From the NCBI GenBank assembly GCA_907165275.2, contig OU015650.1:1146001-1210000 (forward strand): a stretch of 64,000 bases of DNA, read 5' to 3'. Of this stretch, positions 54,508 to 64,000 are shown in pieces; within the stretch, counting starts at the first letter, position 1; each line of letters starts with the position of its first letter. A program made the position numbers and the translations under genes. The stretch comes from Zygaena filipendulae. Taxonomy: Eukaryota; Arthropoda; Insecta; Lepidoptera; Zygaenidae. The notes under the pieces were generated by a model. It searched no databases, was not told where the DNA came from, and saw nothing but the letters and a program-made list of their open reading frames with translations.

Positions 54508-54575
54508 TAGCTGTGCCCTGCGGTTTTACCCACATGACTTTCAGAATTACTGCAGGAACTCTGATAAAAGTAGTC
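54508..54575 (-). repeat. Helitron-like 3' fragment
   Basis: ACTAGCTGTGCCCTGCGGTT followed by ATTACTGCAGGAACTCTGAT. Cut where the MITE at 54579 begins. Confidence 0.45.
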
Positions 54576-54578
54576 TAA

Positions 54579-54782
54579 GGGCATTTACGCACTGCGTCCG
54601 ATCCGAATGCCTACTTAAAAATACGGATTTGGAAAACGCGGCCCGAATACAGATACAGCTTACGCACTGAGCGTTTCTTAACTATTTCCGATCCAAATCC
54701 TCGCATACAAATAGTACAGTAGTATACTGCTACGTCAGACCGACATTTCGCTGATCCGGATCGGACGCAGTGCGTAAACGCT
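54579..54782. mobile_element. MITE with GCRTTTACGCACTGCGTCCG termini
   Basis: Left GGGCATTTACGCACTGCGTC and right, reversed, GAGCGTTTACGCACTGCGTC continue together into CGATCCG. No clear target duplication. Its terminal TCCGATCC and GGATCGGA motifs loosely recall the Harbinger-like element at 12829. Confidence 0.6.
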
Positions 54783-54834
54783 CTTTTGTTCTTTTTCTTT
54801 TTTGTTCAATGTAGCAACAGGCGCCTTGCCAGTT

Positions 54835-54980
54835 ACTCCTTTTATCAAATCAATCAAATCAAATCAAATATTCTTTATTGTCACCAAAAACAAAAATATA
54901 AAAATACATGATAGGAAATACAGGCAACAAAGGGCGGCCTTATTGCTTGAAAGCAATTTCTTCCAGGCAACCTTTCATCA
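54835..54980 (-). repeat. Non-LTR retrotransposon 3' end with (TCAAA)n
   Basis: Reversed tail: (TCAAATCAA)n then TATTCTTTATTGTCACC, GCAACAAAGGGCGGCCTTAT, GCTTGAAAGCAATTTCTTCC. I recall this block as a common lepidopteran LINE 3' UTR. The frame at 54993-55196 just beyond it shows no family resemblance. Confidence 0.55.
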
Positions 54981-55615
54981 TTAGCTGAAGCAGTGAAAGT
55001 CACATCAAAGTTGAATCAGCTGTCAAAAGATGCCAAAGAGGATATGATATCTTCCTTGAAAAATGCAATCGCATTCCGGAACCAGCATATAACGCTATGT
55101 TTTACTTCTCGTTTTGTTTCTGTCATGTATATCAAAGAATCAGCCAATCCGTTCTCGAGATATCATCAAAAACGCCGTTCCATACAAAATTTATAATTTT
55201 TATTTTTTGTTTATTCGTGAATCGTGATCTCGACTTTCAATAGTCCGAAGAGTCCAACAAATCAAAATTCATAAAAATCGACTGAGTTTGGTTCTTGAGT
55301 TATACCTACATATAGTGTAACTAACCCGACTTCGTTTTATATATCTAGATAATACATAACTATAATATCATTGGTTCTGATTACTTTGATTTGCGAAGCG
55401 AATTAGCTACTGCTGTTCATTACAGTGATTGCAATAGAATTTGTCATAACTCGTAACTCGTAATGAAGCACTTCGGGGTCGTACCTATACTGTAGGTACC
55501 TATTGGGTCCCGTCTTATCAAACACAAACGCAAATCTTATCGACCTATGATAACGTTTCACTATTTGAACCAACCTCTGAGTTTTGTTGATTAAAAGAGG
55601 AAGAATTATTACAAT

Positions 55616-55801
55616 ACTAGCTGTTCCCCGCGGTTTCACCTTCGGTAATTTGGGATTTCCCGCAAGAATTCCGGAACACAGAGTACCCTATGTGCATCTC
55701 TGTATCCCTGTCAAGGTGTATGCAAAATTTCGTGAAGATACATTGAGCCGTTGAGGCGTGAAAGCGTAACCAAAAACAAACAAACTCACTTTTGTAAGGA
55801 T
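55616..55801 (-). mobile_element. Helitron-like element
   Basis: ACTAGCTGTTCCCCGCGGTT, CATCTCTGTATCCCTGTCAA, GAGCCGTTGAGGCGTGAAAG, CTCACTTTTGTAAGGATT. Confidence 0.65.
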
Positions 55802-55898
55802 TGTTATCGGTCAGCCTTTCTCAATATATCATTATCTGATCAATGGCATATGAACGCACGTAAACGTAATTTGCCTCTATTCTAGTTAGTATATTAAT

Positions 55899-56088
55899 AC
55901 TAGCTGTTTCCCGCGGATTCACCCGCGTTAATTTCAGAGTTCCCGCGAGAATTCCGGAATAAAAAATACTATATCCTCTTATGTAAGTATACCCCTGACA
56001 ACGTGAGTGCAAAAATTAATGATAATCAGTTGAGTAGGTAAGGCTTGAAAGCACAACAAACAAACAAACTCACATTCACATTTACAAT
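55899..56088 (-). mobile_element. Helitron-like element
   Basis: ACTAGCTGTTTCCCGCGGAT, GAGTTCCCGCGAGAATTCCG, CCCCTGACAACGTGAGTGC, ACAAACAAACTCACATTC. Confidence 0.65.
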
Positions 56089-56269
56089 TGGCATTATATC
56101 TTTTTTAGACTATAGGCACCTACCTATTTTGGGTATTAAGAAAATATATATTATTGACTAATTGACAACTTACCAACTTAAGCAATTCGATTCTTTTTTT
56201 TTCGAGCGAAAACACGTTACATTTATACTATAGGCGATTACAAAATAATAATATATAGTAAAATTACTT

Positions 56270-56760
56270 CTCCAGTAGAGTAGTAGATGGCTATCGACTG
56301 TGGCGTATACGCACAATAGTGGTTTAAGTTTGAAAAGCAGCCAGCCAGCGCCCGAGTGGCGGCTTGAGCGGGGGCCTTGACCACAGAACTATTGCGCTCA
56401 CAACCAGCCAGCCCAACTGTTTCCCAACGGCGCCGGCGCAAGGAATCTAACCAAACTATTCATATTTCATAAGCACCCTGTCGGTTGCGACAGTGGTGCG
56501 CGGGCGCAGCGCTGCAGCGATCTCTGTGCTCTCGCGGCTCAGCTGTATGGACGCTCGCTCGTGTGATAATAACAAGACAGAAAAACAACAACAATAAGGT
56601 TGATACACACTCCAGGCTGCCGGCGCGCGGCACCGCAACACAGCTGATGTCCAAACCGCTGCGGCGTTCCGCTCAAGTCATTCGAAATAGCCGCTTCAAA
56701 TCGTAAACACGTTTGGGCAAACATATCCACTGAACTATTTATTGTAATATTAAATTGGAT
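56270..56760. promoter_or_regulatory. GC-rich promoter-like block upstream of the small membrane-protein ORF
   Basis: 56330-56660 is CpG-rich (AACGGCGCCGGCGCAAGG, GTGGTGCGCGGGCGCAGCGC, GGCTGCCGGCGCGCGGCACC) against AT-rich flanks. Several frames of 60-73 codons overlap it on both strands, none convincing. Best read as a promoter/5' leader for 56818, possibly bidirectional. Confidence 0.35.
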
Positions 56761-56817
56761 TATCGATGGTTATCTCTACACTTTTCGTGCGATGAAAAGT
56801 TGTTTAAAGGATCAACG

Positions 56818-57045
56818 ATGTGCATAGTGATCCGCAGTGTGGCCGCCTGGCCGCCGCCCGGGCCGCTGCCCAGCTCGTTCCAGTTCCACCACCAGGGGTC
56901 CAACTTCGCCATATTCATCATATTCTTCGCCCTCTGCATGATGGAGGTGGTGGTGCTGAAGATAGCGACGGAGGAACATTCCAGAAGTCAACAGGATTCG
57001 TCCAGAAGTGTCACGTCGATGTGGTTCGACTTGGACGACGAGTGA
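56818..57045 (+). CDS. Small single-pass membrane protein, unrecognised (75 residues)
   Basis: The ATG at 56818 is the first ATG in a frame open to TGA at 57043-57045. The peptide starts MCIVIRSVAAWPPPGPLPSS and then has a hydrophobic helix FAIFIIFFALCMMEVVVLKI at about residues 31-50. A Ser- and acid-rich tail follows, ending MWFDLDDE. GC-rich third positions and downstream return to AT-rich DNA suggest real coding sequence. It may be a complete gene or the last exon of one. No canonical AATAAA is evident. Function unknown. Confidence 0.5.
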   Translation: MCIVIRSVAAWPPPGPLPSSFQFHHQGSNFAIFIIFFALCMMEVVVLKIATEEHSRSQQDSSRSVTSMWFDLDDE

Positions 57046-57049
57046 CGTG

Positions 57050-57310
57050 ACGTGACGGACCAGTGTTGTTTTGATCAGTGCCGGTGATGGATGAACGCTG
57101 CAACTCAAGGATGTGAGACTGGTTTTTTGTGAATATTGCATATAGATAACGTTAAGTGTAAATAGGTCAAACTTAAAATGTACCAATAATATTATGACAA
57201 TTGAGACTAAATAATAATATGTATAATGTGAGTATATTCAGCCCATAAAATGTTTTTTGGGGCTGAAAAATCCCGTTTTGAACTTCTTCAAAATCGTTTC
57301 ATTTTTATTA
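57050..57310. other. Presumed 3' flank of the small ORF
   Basis: AT-rich; AATAATAAT runs near 57210 but no AATAAA signal. Confidence 0.3.
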
Positions 57311-57313
57311 TGA

Positions 57314-57512
57314 TCTACTGTGCCCCGCGGTTTTAAAGTAAATTTTATTCGAAAAAAAAAAATTTGAGTACTTATCATCTAGGGGTATAAAAACCCTCTC
57401 AGACCCACCAAATATGTACAAAAAATTTCATAAAATCGGTCAAGGCGTTTCGGAGGAATTCAATAACAAACAACAAACAAACGTAATTTTTATATATAAA
57501 AAGATAAGGCAT
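57314..57512 (-). mobile_element. Helitron-like copy, 'TTTCGGAGGA' subfamily
   Basis: CTGTGCCCCGCGGTTTTAAA, CCTCTCAGACCCACCAAATA, AAAATCGGTCAAGGCGTTTC, TAATTTTTATATATAAAAAG. Confidence 0.55.
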
Positions 57513-57639
57513 ATTGGTTGCATTCGCACCACTATAAAATCTAGTATCCATAACCTCCTCCTTTTTGGAAGTCCGTTAAAAAGGTGAACTCTACATTTTT
57601 GTCTTAATGTATAACATCAAATTATTGAGCAAAAATTAA

Positions 57640-57850
57640 AAAATCTAATTTCGGAGTTCCCGCAGAATTATTCCATACAAACTTTGCCCGACTTTTCACC
57701 CCTTTAGAGATAGAATTTTCAAAAACCCTTTCTTATCGGATACCTGCATCGTTCAAAAAACACACTCTCCAAGTTTCAGGTCTCTACGGACAGCGGTTTT
57801 GGCTGTGCGTTGATCCATCAGTTATTCAGGACAAAGCATTTTATAGATTT
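57640..57850 (-). mobile_element. Helitron-like copy, 'CAAGTTTCAGGTCTC' subfamily
   Basis: TAATTTCGGAGTTCCCGCAG, ACACTCTCCAAGTTTCAGG, GGCTGTGCGTTGATCCATCA, AAGCATTTTATAG. Relatives at 41704 and 52045. Confidence 0.55.
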
Positions 57851-57987
57851 GATAGTTTCATGTCAAATATCGCATTCTATCTCAAAAATATAGTAGGTAC
57901 AAACCCTGCACTCAACTATTAAGAGTTATATGTACATAGTTTTACGGAAATGTTTAGTTTTTCAATACATAGTACTTAAACACACTA

Positions 57988-58582
57988 AAGGGTCTTTCAA
58001 TAGGGACGGGTCGATGTTGGCAGCCTGTGGCGGCCATGTTGTTTTAACGTCGTCTTTCTAACCTATATTTTTTTATTCAGTTAGTAATGCCAAATCACCA
58101 TGGCAAGTTACACGGTTGAGCAACACGTCCAAATGTTAAAAATGTATTACCAAAATGAGTGTTCGTTAGTGCAAACGTTACGTGCATTGCGCCCATTTTA
58201 CGGCAGACGAGGTGGTCCTTCAAAGTCGACTCTCCAACGTTTGGTGGCCAAATTCGACTTATCACCTTTAGACTTTTTTTTGTGGGGTTTTCTTAAGTCG
58301 CAGGTCTATACCAATAAGCCACAATCGACCGATGCCCTTAAAGTCAACATAGCTCAGGCTATCGCTGAAATTCAACCCGAACTATGCGGCAGAGTTGTTG
58401 AACATTGGACAACTCGAATTCGTGCCACCGTGAGAAGCCGCGGCGGACATTTAAACGATGTGATTTTCCACACATAATGGCATATATAGCTCTTTCAAAT
58501 AAAAAAAAAAAATCGTTAAAATCTCACACACGGCCTTTTTTATTTCATGTCAAAATCGACCCGTCCTTATTGAAAGACCCTT
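57988..58582 (+). mobile_element. Internally deleted mariner-like transposon with intact ends
   Basis: Terminal inverted repeats of about 28 bp (AAGGGTCTTTCAATAGGGAC at the left, the inverse with one mismatch at the right) are flanked by TA at 57986-57987 and 58583-58584, the IS630-Tc1-mariner target. The only ORF is a shortened transposase. Total 595 bp, compared with well over 1 kb expected for an intact relative. Confidence 0.9.
58100..58477 (+). CDS. Shortened mariner-like transposase, catalytic core deleted in frame
   Basis: 125 residues from ATG 58100 to TAA. Residues 1-52 (MASYTVEQHVQMLKMYYQNE..., GRRGGPSKSTLQRLVAKF) form the N-terminal helix-turn-helix DNA-binding region. Residues from about 53 on are the extreme C-terminal part (LSPLDFFLWG, LKSQVYTNKPQSTDALKVNI, TTRIRATVRSRGGHL, NDVIFHT). 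The roughly 200 or more residues between, with at least the first two catalytic acids, are missing. Asp 53 may correspond to the third. The junction keeps the frame. The product cannot catalyse transposition but could in principle still bind the ends. Confidence 0.85.
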   Translation: MASYTVEQHVQMLKMYYQNECSLVQTLRALRPFYGRRGGPSKSTLQRLVAKFDLSPLDFFLWGFLKSQVYTNKPQSTDALKVNIAQAIAEIQPELCGRVVEHWTTRIRATVRSRGGHLNDVIFHT

Positions 58583-58737
58583 TAGTAAGTAAAGCCTTAT
58601 ATTATATAGTTATAGAAAATAATCTTTGAGATAAATTAACAATAAGCCTATAATTAGTCGATTATTCAGATAATTAGTTATACATACTCTACAATCTACA
58701 TGCCTACGTATTTCCAACAATATCGTTCAATCATATT

Positions 58738-58975
58738 TGGACGCAGATAAGCAATAACATGTTAACCCACAAAATGAAGTTATTGATTCAGAACGATTTA
58801 TTGAGAGGCAGAGAACGTTTTTTAATTATGTGTTTACCTTATTACATTGTTTAAATATGTAACTAAATATTGCGCGTAAAAAATGATGACACAAAATGGC
58901 GCTATAATTTTAAAACTTTAATATACTCAAAATTTGTCCAGTGTGGGTTAACACACTATTGCTTATCTATGTCCA
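58738..58975 (-). mobile_element. TGGAC-ended MITE, complete, TT target
   Basis: TGGACGCAGATAAGCAATAA ... TTGCTTATCTATGTCCA, 238 bp, flanked by TT on both sides. Inverted relative to the copy at 59538. Confidence 0.75.
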
Positions 58976-59069
58976 TTTGATTTGAAATTCCTTCTTGTGA
59001 TTTTTGACAAGTGGCATGTACGTATAGTGATAAAATATTATGAATCGAAAAATATGTAAGTAATACGTT

Positions 59070-59205
59070 ACTAGTCGTTCCCTCACGGTTTCACTTGCGT
59101 TAATTTCAGAGTTCCCGTAGGAATTCCGAGATAAAAAGTACCCTTTGTTACTCAGGAACACTGTAGTGAGTTTTGAGTTTTTGAGTTTATCCATTGTGAA
59201 CAAAT
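59070..59205 (-). repeat. Helitron-like fragment
   Basis: ACTAGTCGTTCCCTCACGGT, GAGTTCCCGTAGGAATTCCG, CCTTTGTTACTCAGGAACAC. Confidence 0.5.
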
Positions 59206-59537
59206 AAACCTGAGAAAAAATTTAATCTTTTCAGTTTAATTAATAAAATTAATATTTTAATTACAAACTAATGTTTGTACCTGTAGATGTTTGCGTAGCA
59301 ACGAATTTATGAAGCGAACCGGTTTTGTGCAAGCGGCTTAGATGTGTAATAGTGAGCGGGTCGCCGGCTCTTTCTCTTTAATATTAATTAATAATTTAAG
59401 ATTTTTTTATCCTTAAATTTGTAGCATCCTCGTCTAACAACGACTTCGGATGATAAAAAGAGGGTAGGTACTGACATTTCTTCCGTAACACTCGGAAACT
59501 ATAAAGGTACCGACATGATAGGATCCAATAGTATATA

Positions 59538-59774
59538 TGGACATAGATAAGCAATAGTGTGTTAACCCACACTGGAGAAATTTTCAGTAAATCGTGTTTT
59601 AAAAGTAGGAGCGCCATTTGTGTCAAGATTTTTTATGTTCAATATTTAGTTACATATTTAAGCAATGTAATAAGGTAAACACATAATTAGAAAACGTTCC
59701 CTAACTCTCAATAAATCGTTTTGAATCAATAACTTAATTTTGTGGGTTAACATGTTATTGCTTATCTGCGTCCA
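59538..59774 (+). mobile_element. TGGAC-ended MITE, complete, TA target
   Basis: 237 bp: TGGACATAGATAAGCAATAG ... GCTTATCTGCGTCCA, flanked by TA. Internal phrases TAGGAGCGCCATTTGTGTCA and GTAATAAGGTAAACACATAA are common to all copies. The minus-strand frames over it are non-coding. Confidence 0.75.
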
Positions 59775-60154
59775 TATGGGTGACGGGATGCTTTTTAAAG
59801 TCACCGAGGGAGTTTCGCGCAGGTGGCACGTCCCACAAACCTTTTTACCATAAGGGGAAAATACACAAGGTGTAATCTTAAACGAGTGACATTTGAAAGG
59901 AACCATTGAGTATTTCATTCACGTTTTAAATTTTGATCATAGTATTTATTTTTTTTTACTTATTTATCAAATAAAATATATTACAACTGCCACAATAGAA
60001 GTGACAAACGCACCGACGGATCGCACCGAAATGTAATTAACAACATTTTTACGTGTATTGTTGCCGATACGTTGACAAATCATGCACAAAGGTCATTCAC
60101 ACGAGCAAATTCACGATTATTGTTAAAGTTTCCTCTGCGATCTATCAATTTTAC

Positions 60155-60275
60155 CAACTGTTCCCCACCCAATTTCGGAGGTCCCGCGGGAATTTCGGGA
60201 AAAATAGTAAGTACAATGTGTATGGGAAATTTCATGATGATCGATTGAGCAGTAAGGAGATACGCATTTATAATT
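60155..60275 (-). repeat. Helitron-like fragment
   Basis: AACTGTTCCCCACCCAATTT, GGAGGTCCCGCGGGAATTTC, AATTTCATGATGATCGATTG. Confidence 0.5.
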
Positions 60276-60346
60276 TTTTAAATATTTTACTAAGAATTTA
60301 TATGGAAGTATGAATTATGTAGAGCTTAAAATTGACGTTTGTTAAA

Positions 60347-60540
60347 AACTAGCTGTCCCTATTTTGGTGTTCCCGTGGGAATTTCAAGATAAAAAGCACC
60401 CTATATCACTTAGGACTACCGTAGCTCTCTATAATAGAAAGAATTTTCAAAATCGGTTCGGTAGATCCTGAGATTACCCCCTACAACGTCACAAACTCAC
60501 AAACTAACGAACTCACAAACTTTACCTCTTTATAATATTA
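60347..60540 (-). mobile_element. Helitron-like copy, 'TTTACCTCTTTATAATA' subfamily
   Basis: ACTAGCTGTCCCTATTTTGG, AAAATCGGTTCGGTAGATCC, CACAAACTTTACCTCTTTAT. Best relative at 8377. Confidence 0.6.
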
Positions 60541-60620
60541 GGCATTAAGTTCGCCATTTGTACTATTTTGTGCAAGAAGAATAAATAATAATTAATAATT
60601 AATTAATAATATTAGTATAT

Positions 60621-60826
60621 TCTAGCCGTTCCCCGCGGTTTCACCTGCGTTAAATTCGGTGTTCCCGCGGGGATTCCGGGATAAAAAGTACCCTATGTCC
60701 TGCTCTGTGTCCCTGACAACGTTCATGCAAAATTTCATGATAATCCGTTGAACAGTTAGAGGCGTGAAAGCGTAATAAACAAACAAACAAACAAACTTAT
60801 TTTCGCATTTATAAAATTAGTAAAGA
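60621..60826 (-). mobile_element. Helitron-like element, canonical, complete
   Basis: TCTAGCCGTTCCCCGCGGTT, GGATAAAAAGTACCCTATGT, GTTCATGCAAAATTTCATGA, CAAACAAACAAACAAAC, TTCGCATTTATAAAATTAGT. Confidence 0.7.
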
Positions 60827-60984
60827 TTACGTGATGTAAGAGAAACTAGGGGACTAAATTAATAGGAGTTAGCACGTAGGTTGGCACTTGATCTTAGAAT
60901 ACTTTTATCCCCGCACATCGAAGAGATCCCGAGGGAATTTTGAAATTCGTGCAAGTGAAACCGGAGTTCACTCATACAAACATA

Positions 60985-62490
60985 AAATAAGCATACAAGT
61001 ATATGTGCAATAAAATAAATATTAATGGATTCATTGTTTTATTTGTTCCAGAACCAGTAACCTCGATAACTTAGTAATGCATATATACCTAGCTTATTAA
61101 GTAATTCTTATTGATTGCATGTTGGATTTGACTCAGTATTCATGTGTAAATGCAAGATGGGTCGTGATAACGTGTATTGTTCTGAACCACTAATAGGTAC
61201 CTATACAACAAATTAAACATATTAGCGTTGTAAGTAACACAACAAAATGCTGGCGCCCACGATCCCCTCTCTGAATTTTGCGTTGCGAAACCAAAAATAT
61301 TTCGTGAATTTTCGTAAATATGACGTCAGTAAAGTCGTTCAAAAGTTAAATGGTGACCAACAGATGCAAAAACGATTATGACATAGGTTGTATAAATTAT
61401 TATAATACCAGTTATGTACCTATTAATATACTTTTGAATTTTTCAAAAGGACGTGGAGGCCAAATCTGAAACTGCGATGAATAGCGAATAATTTACAATG
61501 CATTTAAAATTTAATTGATAGTTTTTATCAAAGTCGCCCCTGAGAATCCTTTAAGGAATTTTCTGAAGATCTCAGAAAAACGTTTAGCCAATTATATAAT
61601 CCATGCATAGGTCTAAATCAATTAAAATGGCTGAAGTCATTACTATACCAATAAAAGAATAATTTGCCGAAATTGTAATTATTATAATTATTTATTTTTA
61701 AGTATTTATTTTTAAAAAACTAATAAATACAAATACAAAATTCACATATTTCCAGTGCAACAAAAACCAAATTTGGTTTGTCTGTGCACTGCGACGGTTC
61801 GAGGCTACATTTACATTATTCTCTGTGCGTTATCTGTAGCTCTCATGGGTATAACGTGTATTAGTTTGTAAATTGGGTTGATTGGGTTAAACAGTAAATA
61901 GATAAACAGATCTTACGACCTATCCTTATTATTATTATTATCCTTATTATTTATGTTTATGAATTAAATTAAATTTTGGCCAGGTAGGTAGGTACTAAAA
62001 AGTCTGAGGCAAGGTATGCGGATTATGCGAGTGTTTAGCGCCCGTGAATAGCATGCAATGCTTATTTTATCATATTTTTATCGTCAGTCAAAAAATACCA
62101 ATCTCTCTTTATAATATTACCTATATCATACAACGTGTTAATGAATTTACCCAAAACTGGATACACCCCAAAAAAAAAATTACAATAGTATTATTACAAT
62201 ATAATTAATGATGTCGTAAAAATTTATACCTACTTTAAAAGTTATTCAACAAGTTTGGAGGTGACCTATCTACGAAATTTGAAGCACTACGCCCGCGCCT
62301 ACGTGTCAATGACCGAAGCTATTTTTTTACTACTACTGGCTAGATATTAAAGCAAAGTAGATACAAAATCTGCATTAATTTATGACATTATTACATTATT
62401 ACATATTATTTTACTGATAAAATCCGCAAGAAATCTTTCGCTTGTATGTAGAAGCACGTCACAAGGCAGCGCAACTAAATTATATTAGTT
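60985..62490. other. Gene-free stretch
   Basis: A short Helitron-like scrap precedes it (60905-60965). No coding sequence or element recognised; slightly higher GC at 61230-61340. Confidence 0.4.
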
Positions 62491-62492
62491 AG

Positions 62493-62830
62493 TACTGGCT
62501 GTTCCCGCGGTAATTTTAGAGTTCCCGTGGGAGTTCCGGGATAAAGAGTGCCCGATGTCCACCCTGATGTCCTTCTTTCTAACCCTGACCAATTTCGTGA
62601 TGATCAGTTGAGTCGTTAACACGTGGACTGATTATATCCTAAACCTTTCTCTGAATCACTCTATCTATTGATAAAAAAATAAAACTTACGCGTCGAATTC
62701 AGAACCTCCTCTTTTTTGGGAAGTCGGTTAAAAACCGCATGAAAATCCGTTCAGCAGTTTTTGAGTTTATTGCGAACATATAGACAGACAGATAGACGGT
62801 GCGGAGGACTTTGTTTTATTATAATCATGT
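62493..62830 (-). mobile_element. Two adjoining Helitron-like copies
   Basis: The first (GGCTGTTCCCGCGGTAATTT, GAGTTCCCGTGGGAGTTCCG, ATCAGTTGAGTCGTTAAC) is truncated. The second (TTTCTCTGAATCACTCTATC, then a GGGAAGTCGGTTAAAA block, AATCCGTTCAGCAGTTTTTG, GTGCGGAGGACTTTGTTTTA) follows. Confidence 0.5.
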
Positions 62831-62834
62831 AAGG

Positions 62835-64000
62835 ATTTTTTTTCTGTAGGCGCGCCACGTGCTGTTTGTACCATTTACAACAATTTGAATCAAAATAGGA
62901 ATTGTTTCGACACGTTAAATTAGTTGGACACGCGTCGATATAAATAAAAAGTTATTAAGTTGTGATTCGTCTTACGTGTCAAGGTCCTTTAACTTCTGCG
63001 CTCCTAATGGTAGCGATATAGTAAGTTACATAATATATTCAACAGACAACAACTAAAAATAAAATAATATGTTAGATTTATCAGTTTTGTTAATTATTAT
63101 CAATATCTGAAAAATCAAATGTGGTAGGTATATTTCCAACTAATGTTTTTAAGTAAGAATATATTAATTATGGCAAAGGTCCCACCATATATGATACGGC
63201 TACAGTGCGTTAAGCCAAGTTCTAGCTAACGTAGATTCTATCATTCCAAGATAAACATGCTTCCTTTTTTCTTTTAGATAAAAGTAAAAAACGTGGTATT
63301 GGCAAAATAGGCTTACTAATCTATTTTATTTTGAATCTATGCTAATATAAAGGAGGTTAAGATTGTAAGTCGTATGTAGGGAGTAATCTTTGGAACTATA
63401 TTTTATTTTATTTTTTAATTTATTTACCAAAACAAAAATTACACTAAAAAAGATAACTACCATAGCACTTAAGAAACCACTAAGGTTTATGGAAAAGATG
63501 CTGTTTTACCCAGTAGGTAGGTAGATAAAATATATCAATTTTTCCTAGTCTCTACAATTTAAATATCGTTTTTTTCACTACAGTATCGAACACAACTGTC
63601 AAATTAATGATTTCTATTGTTAAGTTATATGCAGAATACCTGTTGATAATATTCACAGTAGACACTTAGAGACTTGCATTTTACGATAATCTCGATACGG
63701 CAAGCAATTTTTTTTGGCTAAACTTATACAGCTTTTGTGCATAAAAGTTATCAATAGAAATAGTTATTTTTTTTTCGATTGAGTTCGATACTATACCGAC
63801 TAACATCGATATTTAAATTGTGGAGACTACGAAAATTGATGTCTTATCGTTAAGAAGTTATCAACCGAAAATGATCGATAAGCAGTTGTGATGTATGTCG
63901 AGACTGCGGGGTTAGCCAAGTTGATATTCAACACGTTAACGCATAGAAAACTAGAACAGAAAATTTGATTGGCTGACCAAGTGACATGACGATTCGTTAC
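62835..64000. other. Gene-free AT-rich end of window
   Basis: No gene, repeat or regulatory motif that I can support. Confidence 0.45.

Noticed and set aside
54993..55196. 67-codon frame with a helical, lysine-rich start
   Set aside because: Follows a LINE 3' tail and lacks family resemblance; could be a scrap of an unknown repeat.
56238..56730. Several 60-73-codon frames on both strands
   Set aside because: They overlap each other in a CpG-rich promoter-like block and none has a domain.
43926..57045. Joining the exon at 43926-44029 to the ORF at 56818 as one gene
   Set aside because: The acceptors tested just upstream of 56818 either break the frame or shift it out of the hydrophobic reading frame.

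Overview
This window looks like an AT-rich insect genome, almost certainly Lepidoptera (moth or butterfly). It is dominated by short non-autonomous transposable elements. The strongest taxonomic sign is the repeated cassette 'CTAATATTATAAATGCGAAAG ... GTGAAACCGCGGGGCACAGCTAGT', seen about 60 times on both strands. It matches the Lep1-type Helitron-like family that I know from lepidopteran genomes. No bacterial operon, CRISPR array, rRNA or tRNA gene was seen.

Protein-coding content is sparse and mostly on the minus strand. (1) 13213-13569 is the first coding exon of an FLVCR-type major-facilitator transporter; its other exons are probably beyond the left edge. (2) 35757-40338 is a complete four-exon proteasome beta-2 (PSMB2) gene encoding 205 residues, with consistent splice phases and Helitron-like copies in its introns. 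(3) 51165-52583 is a complete two-exon homologue of vertebrate CXorf65, apparently using a GC-AG intron. On the plus strand, 43926-44029 is a short coding first exon with one membrane segment (family unknown), and 56818-57045 is a 75-residue single-pass membrane ORF downstream of a GC-rich promoter-like block. GC-rich stretches at about 0.8-1.2, 28.4-28.8, 46.3-46.55 and 56.3-56.7 kb look like promoters or non-coding first exons, but this is inference.

Mobile elements by region. 0-6 kb: an inverted pair of CRE-bearing MITEs, three Helitron-like copies, and a Ty3/gypsy element with 144-bp LTRs identical by eye and a 5-bp target duplication that lost everything between the primer-binding site and RNase H. 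6-18 kb: SINE and LINE tails, a poly(A) retroposon with a perfect 15-bp target duplication, a near-perfect foldback, two abutting MITEs, a nested MITE-in-MITE and a long inverted-repeat element. 18-28 kb: Helitron-like copies including a tandem trimer, an RTE LINE 3' end, a 1.4-kb inverted-repeat structure, and an hAT-type element. 30-43 kb: a large inverted repeat, twin hairpins in a PSMB2 intron and many Helitron-like copies. 44-64 kb: a TTAA-flanked MITE, 2-bp-TSD MITEs, and an internally deleted mariner-like transposon whose shortened transposase frame is still open.

The most striking feature is a MITE family of about 330 bp (eleven full, divergent or partial copies). It carries two palindromic TGACGTCA (CRE-like) octamers about 45 bp apart, and two independent empty-site comparisons place its insertion at an AT dinucleotide. 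All calls were made by eye without alignment software; element boundaries are generally good to a few bases where terminal repeats or target duplications are stated, otherwise to about 10-20 bases.
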